Source of the DNA: JAOPZW01 sp963806015
GTDB taxonomy: Bacteria > Actinomycetota > Thermoleophilia > Solirubrobacterales > Solirubrobacteraceae
Reading direction: 5' to 3'
DNA: 64,000 nt
NCBI GenBank assembly: GCA_963806015.1
Contig: CAWDWM010000006.1
Span: forward strand, 496,001-560,000
A program made the translations under genes and the position numbers. A model generated the notes under the pieces. That model did no database searches. It was not told the origin of the DNA and worked only from the letters and a program-made list of their open reading frames with translations. This document shows positions 31,174 through 38,463 of this stretch, piece by piece. Each line of letters begins with the position of its first letter. The first letter of the stretch is position 1.

Positions 31174-31890
31174 ATGACAGCTATCGCTACCACGCATTGG
31201 GCGGGACACCACCGCCACCAACACCACAAGCCGCGCGCGGACAAGCGCCGCGTCGGCAAGCTGCTCATGGGCGCCGCGCTGATGCGGGCCATGAGCGAGG
31301 GCCGGCGCCGCCACGGCGGCGGCGGGCACGGCCCCGGGCACGGCTGGGTTGGCCCCGGCCCGTTCGGTCCCGGCGGCTTCGGCCCGTTCGGCTTCGGCCG
31401 CGGTCCCGGCGGGCGCGGCAAGCGCGCGCGGCGCGGCGACGTCCGCGCGGCGGTCCTGCTGCTGCTCCAGGAGGAGCCGCGCAACGGCTACCAGCTCATG
31501 CAGGAGCTCGAGGAGCGCAGCGGCGGCGTCTGGCGCCCGAGCCCCGGGTCGATCTACCCCGCGCTCTCCCAGCTCGAGGACGAGGGCCTGGTGCGCAGCG
31601 ACGAGAGCGCCGGACGGCGCGCCTTCCAGCTCACCGATGCGGGCCGCGCCTACATCGAGGAGAACCGCGAGGCGCTCGGCGTCCCGTGGGAGGCCGTTGG
31701 CGGCGACGTGCCCGAGGGCCTCTTCCAGCTGCGCCAGCTGATGATGCAGCTCGGAATGGCCACCATGCAGGTGGCGCAGGCGGGCAACGAGGCCCAGACC
31801 GAGGAGGCCCGCAAGGTCCTCGAGGAGGCCCGCCGGTCGCTGTACCGGATCCTCGCCGGCGACGCCGGCGACGAGCCCGCGGCCGAGTGA
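31174..31890 (+). CDS. PadR-family regulator with His/Gly-rich N-terminal extension
   Basis: The 238-residue protein has an unusual first 90 residues rich in His, Gly, Arg and Pro (GHHRHQHHKPRADK, then HGGGGHGPGHGW and repeated GPFGPGG), followed by a PadR winged helix (DVRAAVLLLLQEEPRNGYQL, RPSPGSIYPALSQLEDEGLV) and a C-terminal helical Vir-type region (about 180-238). The His-rich segment may bind Ni, Co or Zn ions (inference). AAGGAG at 31161 precedes ATG 31174. The AT-rich dyad in its promoter suggests autorepression. A strong terminator follows. Confidence 0.87.
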   Translation: MTAIATTHWAGHHRHQHHKPRADKRRVGKLLMGAALMRAMSEGRRRHGGGGHGPGHGWVGPGPFGPGGFGPFGFGRGPGGRGKRARRGDVRAAVLLLLQEEPRNGYQLMQELEERSGGVWRPSPGSIYPALSQLEDEGLVRSDESAGRRAFQLTDAGRAYIEENREALGVPWEAVGGDVPEGLFQLRQLMMQLGMATMQVAQAGNEAQTEEARKVLEEARRSLYRILAGDAGDEPAAE

Positions 31891-31903
31891 CCAGCGGTCT
31901 GCA

Positions 31904-31933
31904 CGGCGCGCCCTCTCCCCCGAGGGCGCGCCG
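31904..31933 (+). terminator. Terminator hairpin after the PadR gene
   Basis: GGCGCGCCCTC (31905-31915) and GAGGGCGCGCC (31922-31932) form a perfect stem extended by one C-G pair, with a 6-nt loop TCCCCC. It lies 14 bases after the PadR stop. There is no long U-run, as is usual in GC-rich actinobacteria. Confidence 0.8.
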
Positions 31934-31948
31934 CTGTAACGTTGGCCC

Positions 31949-32188
31949 ATGGCGGACGAAGCCAACCTCATCGGGCCCGACGAGCCCGCCTTCCGGGTCG
32001 AGCTCACCGCCGCGCAGCTGAAGGTCACCCACACGGCGCTGAAGTCGCTGTACGACGACCTCGGCCACGAGGAGCGCGACGTGCAGGGCGTGGTGGGCGA
32101 GGTGCTGGCCAAGCTCCCCGACGAGCACGAGATCCGCGCGATCGATCTCGGCCGCGAGCTCGCCCGCCGGCGCGACAGCACCGCATAA
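31949..32188 (+). CDS. Small conserved acidic/basic protein
   Basis: The 79-residue protein (MADEANLIGPDEPAFRVELT at the start, LLAKLPDEHE-like region near residue 60) is soluble and charged, with two predicted helices. I recognise no named family; similar short proteins of unknown role occur in actinobacteria. It lies 9 bases upstream of the MFS transporter gene and may be cotranscribed with it. Confidence 0.65.
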   Translation: MADEANLIGPDEPAFRVELTAAQLKVTHTALKSLYDDLGHEERDVQGVVGEVLAKLPDEHEIRAIDLGRELARRRDSTA

Positions 32189-32197
32189 GCGCGACGC

Positions 32198-33691
32198 ATG
32201 GCAGCCGTGCCGGCCGGGAAGGCCCCGTGCACCATGGAGGCTGCGAGCGCCGGCGAGACCATCACGACGCGGATCCCCGGGCGCATGGACCGCCTGCCGT
32301 GGAGCCGGTGGCACTGGCTCGTCATCCTCGGCCTCGGCACCGTCTGGGTGCTCGACGGCGTCGAGGTCACGATCGTCGGCGCGATCGCCAGCCGCCTGCA
32401 GGACAAGCAGACGCTCGCCCTCAGCGCGTTCGACATCGCCTTCGGCGGCACGTGCTACATCATCGGCGCCGCCATCGGGGCGATCGGCTTCGGCTATCTG
32501 ACCGACCGCCTCGGGCGCAAGAAGCTCTTCATCGTCACGCTCGCCGTCTACCTCGCCGCGACCGTGGCGACGGCCTTCACGTGGAGCGCCGCCTCCTTCT
32601 GGATCTTCCGCATGTTCACCGGACTGGGCATCGGCGGCGAGTACGCGGCGATCAACTCCGCCATCGACGAGCTGATCCCCGCGCGGGCGCGCGGGTGGGT
32701 CGACCTCGCGATCAACGGCTCCTACTGGCTGGGCGCCTCCGCCGGCGCCGCGCTGTCCTTCGTGCTGCTGGACAAGAGCCTCTTCGCGATCGACCTCGGC
32801 TGGCGGCTCGCCTTCGGCCTGGGCGCGGCCATGGGGCTCGCCATCATGTTCGTGCGCCGCACCGTGCCCGAGAGCCCGCGCTGGCTGATCATCCACGGCC
32901 GCGAGGACGAGGCCGAGAAGCTCGTCAGCTCGATCGAGGAGCGCGTCAAGCGCGACACGGGCAAGCGCGAGCTCGACGATCCCGGCGACGAGATCGAGAT
33001 CGAGCCGCGCAAGGCCACGAACGTCATCGAGGTCGGGCGCACGCTGTTCAAGCGCTATCCGCGGCGCTCGATCCTGGGCTTCACGCTCATGGCCACCCAG
33101 GCCTTCATCTACAACGCGGTCATCTTCACCTTCTCGATCGTCCTGACCACGTTCTTCAAGGTCTCCGACTCCGCCGCGCCCGCCTATCTGATCCCGTTCG
33201 GGATCGCCAACTTCGCGGGCGCACTGCTGCTCGGCCGGCTCTTCGACACGGTCGGGCGGCGGCCGATGATCGCCGGCACCTACTGCATCTCCGCCATCGG
33301 GCTGTTCGTGCTCGGCTGGCTCTTCAACAACGGCACGCTCGGGCTCGGCGGCTTCATGATCGTCCTGTGCGGGACGTTCTTCTTCGCCTCCGCCGCCGCG
33401 TCGGCCGGATATCTGACGGTCAGCGAGGTCTTTCCCCTGGAGACGCGCGCCATGGCGATCGCGCTCTTCTATGCGATCTCGACCGGCATCGGTGGCGCGG
33501 TCGGGCCGCTGCTCTTCGGCAGCCTGCTCGGCACCGGCGACAAGAGCAGCCTGTTCCTCGGTTACGGCATCGCGTCGGCGCTCATGCTCGTCGCGTCCGT
33601 GGTGGCCTGGGCGTGGGGCGTCGACGCCGAGCAGGAGTCCCTCGAGGAGATCGCCGAGCCCCTGTCGGCCACGTCGGCGGAGGCGGCATGA
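32198..33691 (+). CDS. MFS transporter (sugar-porter/aromatic-acid type)
   Basis: The 497-residue membrane protein has twelve predicted helices, the MFS signature GYLTDRLGRKK after helix 2, GRLFDTVGRRPM at the corresponding place in the second half, and a PESPRWLIIHGR motif before the long central cytoplasmic loop, all typical of the sugar porter and related organic-acid transporters. The Asp in VLDGVEVTIVG of helix 1 resembles aromatic-acid/benzoate carriers. The substrate is unknown. ATG 32198 is taken; ATG 32285 (MDRLPWSRWHW) is a realistic alternative. The next small gene overlaps its stop by four bases. Confidence 0.88.
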   Translation: MAAVPAGKAPCTMEAASAGETITTRIPGRMDRLPWSRWHWLVILGLGTVWVLDGVEVTIVGAIASRLQDKQTLALSAFDIAFGGTCYIIGAAIGAIGFGYLTDRLGRKKLFIVTLAVYLAATVATAFTWSAASFWIFRMFTGLGIGGEYAAINSAIDELIPARARGWVDLAINGSYWLGASAGAALSFVLLDKSLFAIDLGWRLAFGLGAAMGLAIMFVRRTVPESPRWLIIHGREDEAEKLVSSIEERVKRDTGKRELDDPGDEIEIEPRKATNVIEVGRTLFKRYPRRSILGFTLMATQAFIYNAVIFTFSIVLTTFFKVSDSAAPAYLIPFGIANFAGALLLGRLFDTVGRRPMIAGTYCISAIGLFVLGWLFNNGTLGLGGFMIVLCGTFFFASAAASAGYLTVSEVFPLETRAMAIALFYAISTGIGGAVGPLLFGSLLGTGDKSSLFLGYGIASALMLVASVVAWAWGVDAEQESLEEIAEPLSATSAEAA

Positions 33692-33939
33692 GCCGGCGCA
33701 TCTGGTCGCCGGGCCCGCTCGCCTCCGGCGCTGTCGAACCGGCCGGTCTCGCCGAGCGCGAGACGCAGGCCATCGTCTCGGTCCTGCGCCGCGAGGGCCC
33801 GCTCGACAGCCGCACGCTGCGCGCGCGCGTGGAGGCGCGCTTCTGGGGGCCGGGGCGCTTCGGGCCCGCCCTGCGCCGCGCGGTGCTCGCCGGGCGCGTG
33901 CGCCGCGTGGGCCGCCGCACGTGGGCGGCGGTCGACTAG
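33688..33939 (+). CDS. Small winged-helix-like protein
   Basis: The 83-residue product is basic, with a helical pattern (ETQAIVSVLRREGPLDSRTLRARVEARFWGPGRFGPALRRAVLAG can be read as three helices and a wing) and a terminal VRRVGRRTWAAVD. This could be a winged-helix DNA-binding fold, but no family is certain. ATG 33688 overlaps the TGA of the MFS gene, so it is translated with the transporter. It overlaps the convergent gene at 33936 by four bases. Confidence 0.62.
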   Translation: MSRRIWSPGPLASGAVEPAGLAERETQAIVSVLRREGPLDSRTLRARVEARFWGPGRFGPALRRAVLAGRVRRVGRRTWAAVD

Positions 33940-34253
33940 TGCGCGGCGTCGCGCTGCGCCAGCAGCTGGCGGACGCCGGCGGGCGGATCGCCGGCGAACG
34001 CCGAACGCGACGCGAGGGTCAGCAGCGCCCGGGGCTCCTCGTCGAGCTCGTCGCGGCGGAAGACGAGATAGGTCGCGACCGCGGCGGCGAGTTGGACGCC
34101 GGGGTCCTCGCCCTCGGGATCGAGCGCGGCCGCCTCCTCGGCGATGCGCTGGGTGGCGATCTCGGCGCCGTGAAGGCCGAGCGGCTCGTCGTCGTCCTCG
34201 AAGGGCTCCAGCAGATCCTCGAGGCCGGCGGTCCCCCCGGGATCGACGACCAT
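33936..34253 (-). CDS. Hypothetical acidic protein (105 aa)
   Basis: The product MVVDPGGTAGLEDLLEPFED is followed by a helical region (IATQRIAEEAAALDPE, QLAAAVATYLVFRRDELDEE) and the end ASRSAFAGDPPAGVRQLLAQ. It is acidic, soluble and not recognised. The helix pattern fits a small regulatory or adaptor protein. ATG 34253 was chosen; a GTG just upstream is possible. It is divergent from the dehydrogenase gene at 34317. Confidence 0.58.
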   Translation of the reverse strand: MVVDPGGTAGLEDLLEPFEDDDEPLGLHGAEIATQRIAEEAAALDPEGEDPGVQLAAAVATYLVFRRDELDEEPRALLTLASRSAFAGDPPAGVRQLLAQRDAAH

Positions 34254-34316
34254 CACGGCGCGGTGGACGACGGCTGAGAGGGTGACGGGCTCTGGGTCGA
34301 TGGCGAGAAAGGTAGC

Positions 34317-35177
34317 GTGCCGGACATGGCCACCATCGCGGTAATGGGCAGCGGAGTGATGGGCGCCCCCATGGCCCGCAACCTGGCTGGCGCGGGCCAC
34401 GACGTCCGCGCCTGGAACCGCAGCGCGGACAAGGCGGCGCCCCTGCGCGACGACGGCATCGACGTGCGCGTTGACCCGGCGGACGCCGCAGCCGGCGCCG
34501 ACGTGGTCCTCACCATGCTCGCCGACGCCGATGCGGTGCTCGACGTCGCGCGCCGGGCGCGCCTGGCCGAAGGGCAGCTCTGGTGGCAGGCCTCGACCAT
34601 CGGCATCGCCGGGACCGAGCAGTGCGCCGCCCTCGCGCAGGAGGCCGGCGCCACGCTCGTCGACGCGCCGGTCCTCGGCACGCGCATTCCGGCCGAGGAG
34701 GGCAAGCTCGTGATCCTCGCCTCCGGGCCCGACGCCGCGCTCGACGCGTGCGCGCCGCTCTTCGACGCAGTCGGGCAGCGCACCATGCGCATCGGGCCGG
34801 CGGGGACCGCCACGCGCCTGAAGCTCGCCGTCAACACGTGGGTCCTGGCCGTCACGCAGGGCACGGCCGAGACGATCGCGATCGCCCAGGCGCTGGGCCT
34901 CGATCCCGCACTGGTCTTCGACGCCCTCGAGGGCGGCGCGCTCGATCTCCCCTACTTCCGCATGAAGGCCAAGCTCATGCTCGACGACGAGTTCCCCGCG
35001 TCGTTCGCGCTGGCGCTGGCCGCCAAGGACGCGCGGCTGGCAGGCGAGGCGGCCGACGGCCACGGCGCCGACCTGCCGATGCTGCGCGCGATCGCCGAGC
35101 GCTTCGCGCAGGCCACGCAGGCCGGTCACGGCGACGAGGACATGGCCGTCACCTACCGCCTCTCGCGGGCCCCCTAG
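34317..35177 (+). CDS. 3-hydroxyisobutyrate dehydrogenase-family NAD(P)-dependent reductase
   Basis: The 286-residue protein has the Rossmann motif GSGVMGAPMARNL at the N-terminus, the substrate loop DAPVLGTRIPAEEGKL (usually DAPVSGG...A), and the catalytic Lys in TRLKLAVNTWV. The C-terminal helical domain follows. Members oxidise or reduce beta-hydroxy acids; the changed substrate loop suggests a substrate other than 3-hydroxyisobutyrate, such as succinic semialdehyde or glyoxylate-type acids (inference). GTG 34317 has AAAGG four bases upstream; ATG 34326 is an alternative. Its end overlaps the sigma-factor gene by four bases. Confidence 0.87.
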   Translation: MPDMATIAVMGSGVMGAPMARNLAGAGHDVRAWNRSADKAAPLRDDGIDVRVDPADAAAGADVVLTMLADADAVLDVARRARLAEGQLWWQASTIGIAGTEQCAALAQEAGATLVDAPVLGTRIPAEEGKLVILASGPDAALDACAPLFDAVGQRTMRIGPAGTATRLKLAVNTWVLAVTQGTAETIAIAQALGLDPALVFDALEGGALDLPYFRMKAKLMLDDEFPASFALALAAKDARLAGEAADGHGADLPMLRAIAERFAQATQAGHGDEDMAVTYRLSRAP

Positions 35178-36295
35178 AGCTCGGCGAGCCGTCGCTCGAG
35201 AAACCGCCGTTCGGGGTCGGCCCGCGTGAGCTCGAGCGCACGCAGATAGGCCGCGCGGGCCTCCTCGGTGCGATCGAGTCGGCGCAGCAGCTCGCCCCGG
35301 GTCGAATGCAGGTAGCGGTAGTCGTCGAGGGAGAGCCCGTCGACGATCCGCAGAGCCGCTTCGGGCTCGCCCGTCTGCGCCACCGCCACGGCGCGGTTGA
35401 GCTCGACCACCGGCGAGCGCGTGAGGCGGGCGAGCTCGTCGTAGAGCGCGGCGACCTGCGGCCAGTCGACCTCCTCCTGCGCCTGCAGCGACGCGATCGC
35501 GGCCTGCAGCACGTAGGGGCCGCGTCCGCGCAGCGCCAGCGCACGGTCGAGCACCGCCCGGCCGCGCTCGATCTGGGCGCCGTCCCATAGCGAGCGGTCC
35601 TGGTCGTCGAGGAGCACCAGCTCATCACCCGCGAACCGCGCCGCGCGGCGCGCGTCGTGGCACAGCATCAGCGCGAGCAGTCCGTGCGCCTCGGGCTCGT
35701 CGGGCATCAGCCCGGCGAGCAGATCCCCCAGCCGGATCGCCTCGGCCGCGAGGTCCCAGCGGGCGCTGTAGCCCTCGTTGAAGATGAGGTAGACGACCGC
35801 GAGCACCGCTGCGAGACGTCCGGGCAGGACATGCACCGGGGGAACGCTGAACGGAATGCCCGCCTCGGTGATCTTGGTCTTCGCCCGCGACAGGCGGCGC
35901 TTCATCGTCTCGGGAGCGACGAGGAACGCCCCCGCGATCTCGTCGGTCGTCAGGCCTCCGAGAGCGCGCAAGGTCAGAGCGACCTGCGCCTCGAGCGCCA
36001 GCGCGGGATGGCAGCAGGTGAAGATGAGCTCGAGCCGCTCGTCGGGAATCGTCGTCTCGTCCATGCGGTCCTCCACGGCCTCGGGCACCTCGAGCAACCG
36101 CGTCTTGGCCGCCAGGGTGCGCTCACGCCGCAACCGGTCGATCGCCTTGTTGCGTGCCGTGGTGACGAGCCACGCGCCCGGGTTGGCCGGAGCGCCATCG
36201 CGCGGCCAGCGCTCCGCGGCGGTGGCGAACGCCTCCTGAACGGCCTCCTCGGCGAGATCGAAGTCGCCGACGAAACCGATCAGGGAGGCCAGCAC
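35174..36295 (-). CDS. ECF42-type RNA polymerase sigma factor with C-terminal extension
   Basis: The annotated frame gives 373 residues: sigma region 2 (DFDLAEEAVQEAFATAAERW), linker, region 4 (LTTDEIAGAFLVAPETMKRRLSRAK), then the large TPR-like C-terminal domain of the ECF42 group (LPGRLAAVLAVVYLIFNEGY, NRAVAVAQTGEPEAAL). ECF42 factors are genetically tied to DGPF proteins, one of which is encoded directly upstream. The reading frame stays protein-like for at least 12 codons upstream of GTG 36295 (LIEQVFRDEWSR, as in family members) but holds no ATG, GTG or TTG there; CTG 36331 or another rare start may be used. It ends against the convergent dehydrogenase gene. Confidence 0.87.
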   Translation of the reverse strand: MLASLIGFVGDFDLAEEAVQEAFATAAERWPRDGAPANPGAWLVTTARNKAIDRLRRERTLAAKTRLLEVPEAVEDRMDETTIPDERLELIFTCCHPALALEAQVALTLRALGGLTTDEIAGAFLVAPETMKRRLSRAKTKITEAGIPFSVPPVHVLPGRLAAVLAVVYLIFNEGYSARWDLAAEAIRLGDLLAGLMPDEPEAHGLLALMLCHDARRAARFAGDELVLLDDQDRSLWDGAQIERGRAVLDRALALRGRGPYVLQAAIASLQAQEEVDWPQVAALYDELARLTRSPVVELNRAVAVAQTGEPEAALRIVDGLSLDDYRYLHSTRGELLRRLDRTEEARAAYLRALELTRADPERRFLERRLAEL

Positions 36296-36333
36296 CCGGC
36301 TCCACTCGTCGCGGAAGACCTGCTCGATCAGGG

Positions 36334-36672
36334 CTACGGCCCCACCATGGGACGCACCTCGACCGACCCGCCCAGGCGGGCCGCCGGTATCCGTGCCGCG
36401 ATCTCGAGGGCACCGTCGAGGTCGTCGGCCTCGAGCACGTAAAAGCCGCCGAAGGCCTCCTTGGTGTCGGCGAACGGACCGTCGGTGATCAGCGGCTCTC
36501 CGTCCGTCACGCGCACGGTGGTCGCGGTCTCGATGGGCTTCAGGCGCGCGCCACCGACGACGCGCGGGTCGTCGCGCAGCGCCAGGTACTCGGCCGACAC
36601 CGCCCGGCGCTCGTCGTCGCTGAAGCCGTCATACGCGCCGGGCGCCTCGTAGATCAGAAGTGCGTACTGCAT
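36334..36672 (-). CDS. DGPF (YCII-related) protein
   Basis: The 112-residue protein has MQYALLIYEAPGAYD at the start and the eponymous LITDGPFADTKEAFGGFYVLE, then the helix DLDGALEIAARIPAA. DGPF proteins are thought to be partners or regulators of ECF42 sigma factors, and one such factor is encoded directly downstream. Its ATG overlaps the stop of the DHFR-like gene (TGATG), so the three genes form one translationally linked operon. Confidence 0.93.
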   Translation of the reverse strand: MQYALLIYEAPGAYDGFSDDERRAVSAEYLALRDDPRVVGGARLKPIETATTVRVTDGEPLITDGPFADTKEAFGGFYVLEADDLDGALEIAARIPAARLGGSVEVRPMVGP

Positions 36673-37238
36673 CAGGGAGTCGCTCGACTGTAGACCGACA
36701 GCACCGCCGCGCCCGCCGGCTCGGCCGACACGAGGTCCAGGTCGATCGGGGCCGCGCCGCGCTCGAACAGGCGGCTGCCCTCGCCGAGCACGAGCGGGAA
36801 CACCAGCAGCCGATACTCATCGATGAGGTCGTGCTCCATCAGCGTGTGGACCACGCCGGCGCTCCCGGCGACGACGAGATCCTGATCGGCCTTTCGCCCC
36901 ACCACCTCGTCCACGAGGTCGCCCTTGATCAGGCTGGAGTTCTGCCACGCGTCGACGCGTTCCAGCGACCGCGACGCGACGAGCTTGGGGATGTCGTTCA
37001 TCTTGCTGGAGAAGGCATCGTCCCTGGCGGGCCAGATGCCGGCGAACAGCTGCCAGGTCGCGCGGCCCAGGAGCAGCGCGCCGGTGTCCAGCACCTCGCC
37101 GAGCTTGAACTTGTCGCCGGCGACCGCCGCCGGCCCGTGGCGAAAGGCCCATCCGCCGTGGGCGGACCCGGCACGCCCGTCGGGGTCCTCCATGACCCCG
37201 TCCAGGGACAGGAACTCGATGACGATGACGCGACTCAT
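36672..37238 (-). CDS. Dihydrofolate-reductase-like (RibD C-terminal) protein
   Basis: The 188-residue protein begins VIVIEFLSLDGVMEDPDG and has LLLGRATWQLFAGIWP, NDIPKLVASRSLE and VVAGSAGVVHTLMEHDLIDE, the pattern of the RibD-C/DHFR-like oxidoreductases common beside ECF sigma genes. It probably binds NADPH, but its substrate is not known and it is unlikely to be the essential DHFR. AGGAGG lies close upstream of ATG 37238. It is the first gene of the DHFR-DGPF-ECF42 operon. Confidence 0.88.
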   Translation of the reverse strand: MSRVIVIEFLSLDGVMEDPDGRAGSAHGGWAFRHGPAAVAGDKFKLGEVLDTGALLLGRATWQLFAGIWPARDDAFSSKMNDIPKLVASRSLERVDAWQNSSLIKGDLVDEVVGRKADQDLVVAGSAGVVHTLMEHDLIDEYRLLVFPLVLGEGSRLFERGAAPIDLDLVSAEPAGAAVLSVYSRATP

Positions 37239-37303
37239 GCCGGCCTCCTGTGGTTGGTTTCGTCTCAACGACGAACAGGGAGCCGGCGAGGGGACAACCT
37301 CGT

Positions 37304-38425
37304 CTACGGCGCTGCGCCCGCACGCTCGACGGCGGCGTCGAGGGCGGTGCGGGCCTCCTCGCCCGTCATCCCGGACCCGCGCAGCAGGTCGATCGCTGTC
37401 GAGCGGACCTGGCCGATGATGACGCTGATCGAGAGCCCCGGGTCGTCCTGCAGCAGCCGCGTCGCCTTCACGGCGGCCTCCAGCGCGAGTCGCCGGGCGG
37501 CGGTGTCGCGCTCGGGGTGCTCGAGCTGGTTGCCGAGCTCGAGCACGGCGTCGCCGAGCAGCGCCACCGCGTCGGCCAGGTCGGGCGGCGCGGGGCCGGA
37601 GCGACGGACCGCGTTCAGCGCCCGGCGGGCCAGGACGCGGGTGTTGCGCACCGCGTAGTCCATCTGCTGAGCCGCCTCGGCGTAGAGCGGCACGCGCTCG
37701 CGCGTGCGCCCGCGCGGGCGGCGAAGGGTGAAGGTCTCGCGCGCCAGGGCGACCGCGTCGAAGAAGGAGGCGAGGTCGTCGTCGGTGTGGCGGGCGATCT
37801 CCAGGGCGCGCCGCGCGCGCTGCTCGTCGCCGTCGCGCAGGGCCTCGGCCAGGGCCTTCAGCGCGACCGACAGATCGCTGACCACGGGGCGCGCCGCCTT
37901 CGCCATCGCTCGCACCGGGTCGCGCGGGAACAGCACCTGCCCGACCAGCAGCGCCACCGCACCGCCGATCAGCGCGTCGAGGAAGCGCGACGGCGAGGGG
38001 CTCGCGCCGGGCTGCAGCGTGGCGACGATGAGGATGCCGGAGATCGCCGCCTGGTTGACGAGGATCGCGCCTGCCCCGAGCAGCAGCGCGGCGGCCATCG
38101 AGAGCCCCACGACGAGCATGAGCACGAGGGTGTTGGCGCCCAACGCCCGCACGATGACGTCGGCGACGAGGATGCCCACCGCCACGCCCGCGGTGAGCTC
38201 GATGGCCCGGATCGTGCGTCCCCCGCGCGACACGCCGAGCGCGATGACCGCCGAGGCGGGAGCGAAATAGGGGTGCGGGTGCAGCAGCGAGGCGAGCGCC
38301 CACGCGGAGCCGGCCGCGACCGTCGTCTGCAGGATCCCCCAGAACTCGGCGCGCACGCGCCGCACGCGGCGGTGGATCGCGCCGCGCACCTCGGGCACGG
38401 TCGGCGTGAAAGGGCGGGCGGGCAC
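37304..38425 (-). CDS. FUSC/aromatic-acid-exporter family membrane protein
   Basis: The 373-residue protein has an N-terminal block of about six membrane helices (WALASLLHPHPYFAPASAVIALG, GVAVGILVADVIV, LVVGLSMAAALLL, FLDALIGGAVALLVGQVLF) and a cytoplasmic helical half. The spacing and the APASAVIALG segment after the first helix match the FUSC/ArAE-like half-transporters. Such proteins export aromatic acids or other small organic molecules, mostly by inference. It is separated from the DHFR operon by 65 bases. Confidence 0.82.
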   Translation of the reverse strand: MPARPFTPTVPEVRGAIHRRVRRVRAEFWGILQTTVAAGSAWALASLLHPHPYFAPASAVIALGVSRGGRTIRAIELTAGVAVGILVADVIVRALGANTLVLMLVVGLSMAAALLLGAGAILVNQAAISGILIVATLQPGASPSPSRFLDALIGGAVALLVGQVLFPRDPVRAMAKAARPVVSDLSVALKALAEALRDGDEQRARRALEIARHTDDDLASFFDAVALARETFTLRRPRGRTRERVPLYAEAAQQMDYAVRNTRVLARRALNAVRRSGPAPPDLADAVALLGDAVLELGNQLEHPERDTAARRLALEAAVKATRLLQDDPGLSISVIIGQVRSTAIDLLRGSGMTGEEARTALDAAVERAGAAP

Positions 38426-38463
38426 TGGGTGGATTGTGCCCGCCCGCCTACCTGTAAAGACGC

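Noticed and set aside
36123..36413. Small minus-strand gene covering the sigma-factor start
   Set aside because: Arg/Gly-rich frame shifted against the conserved sigma region 2 and the DGPF protein.
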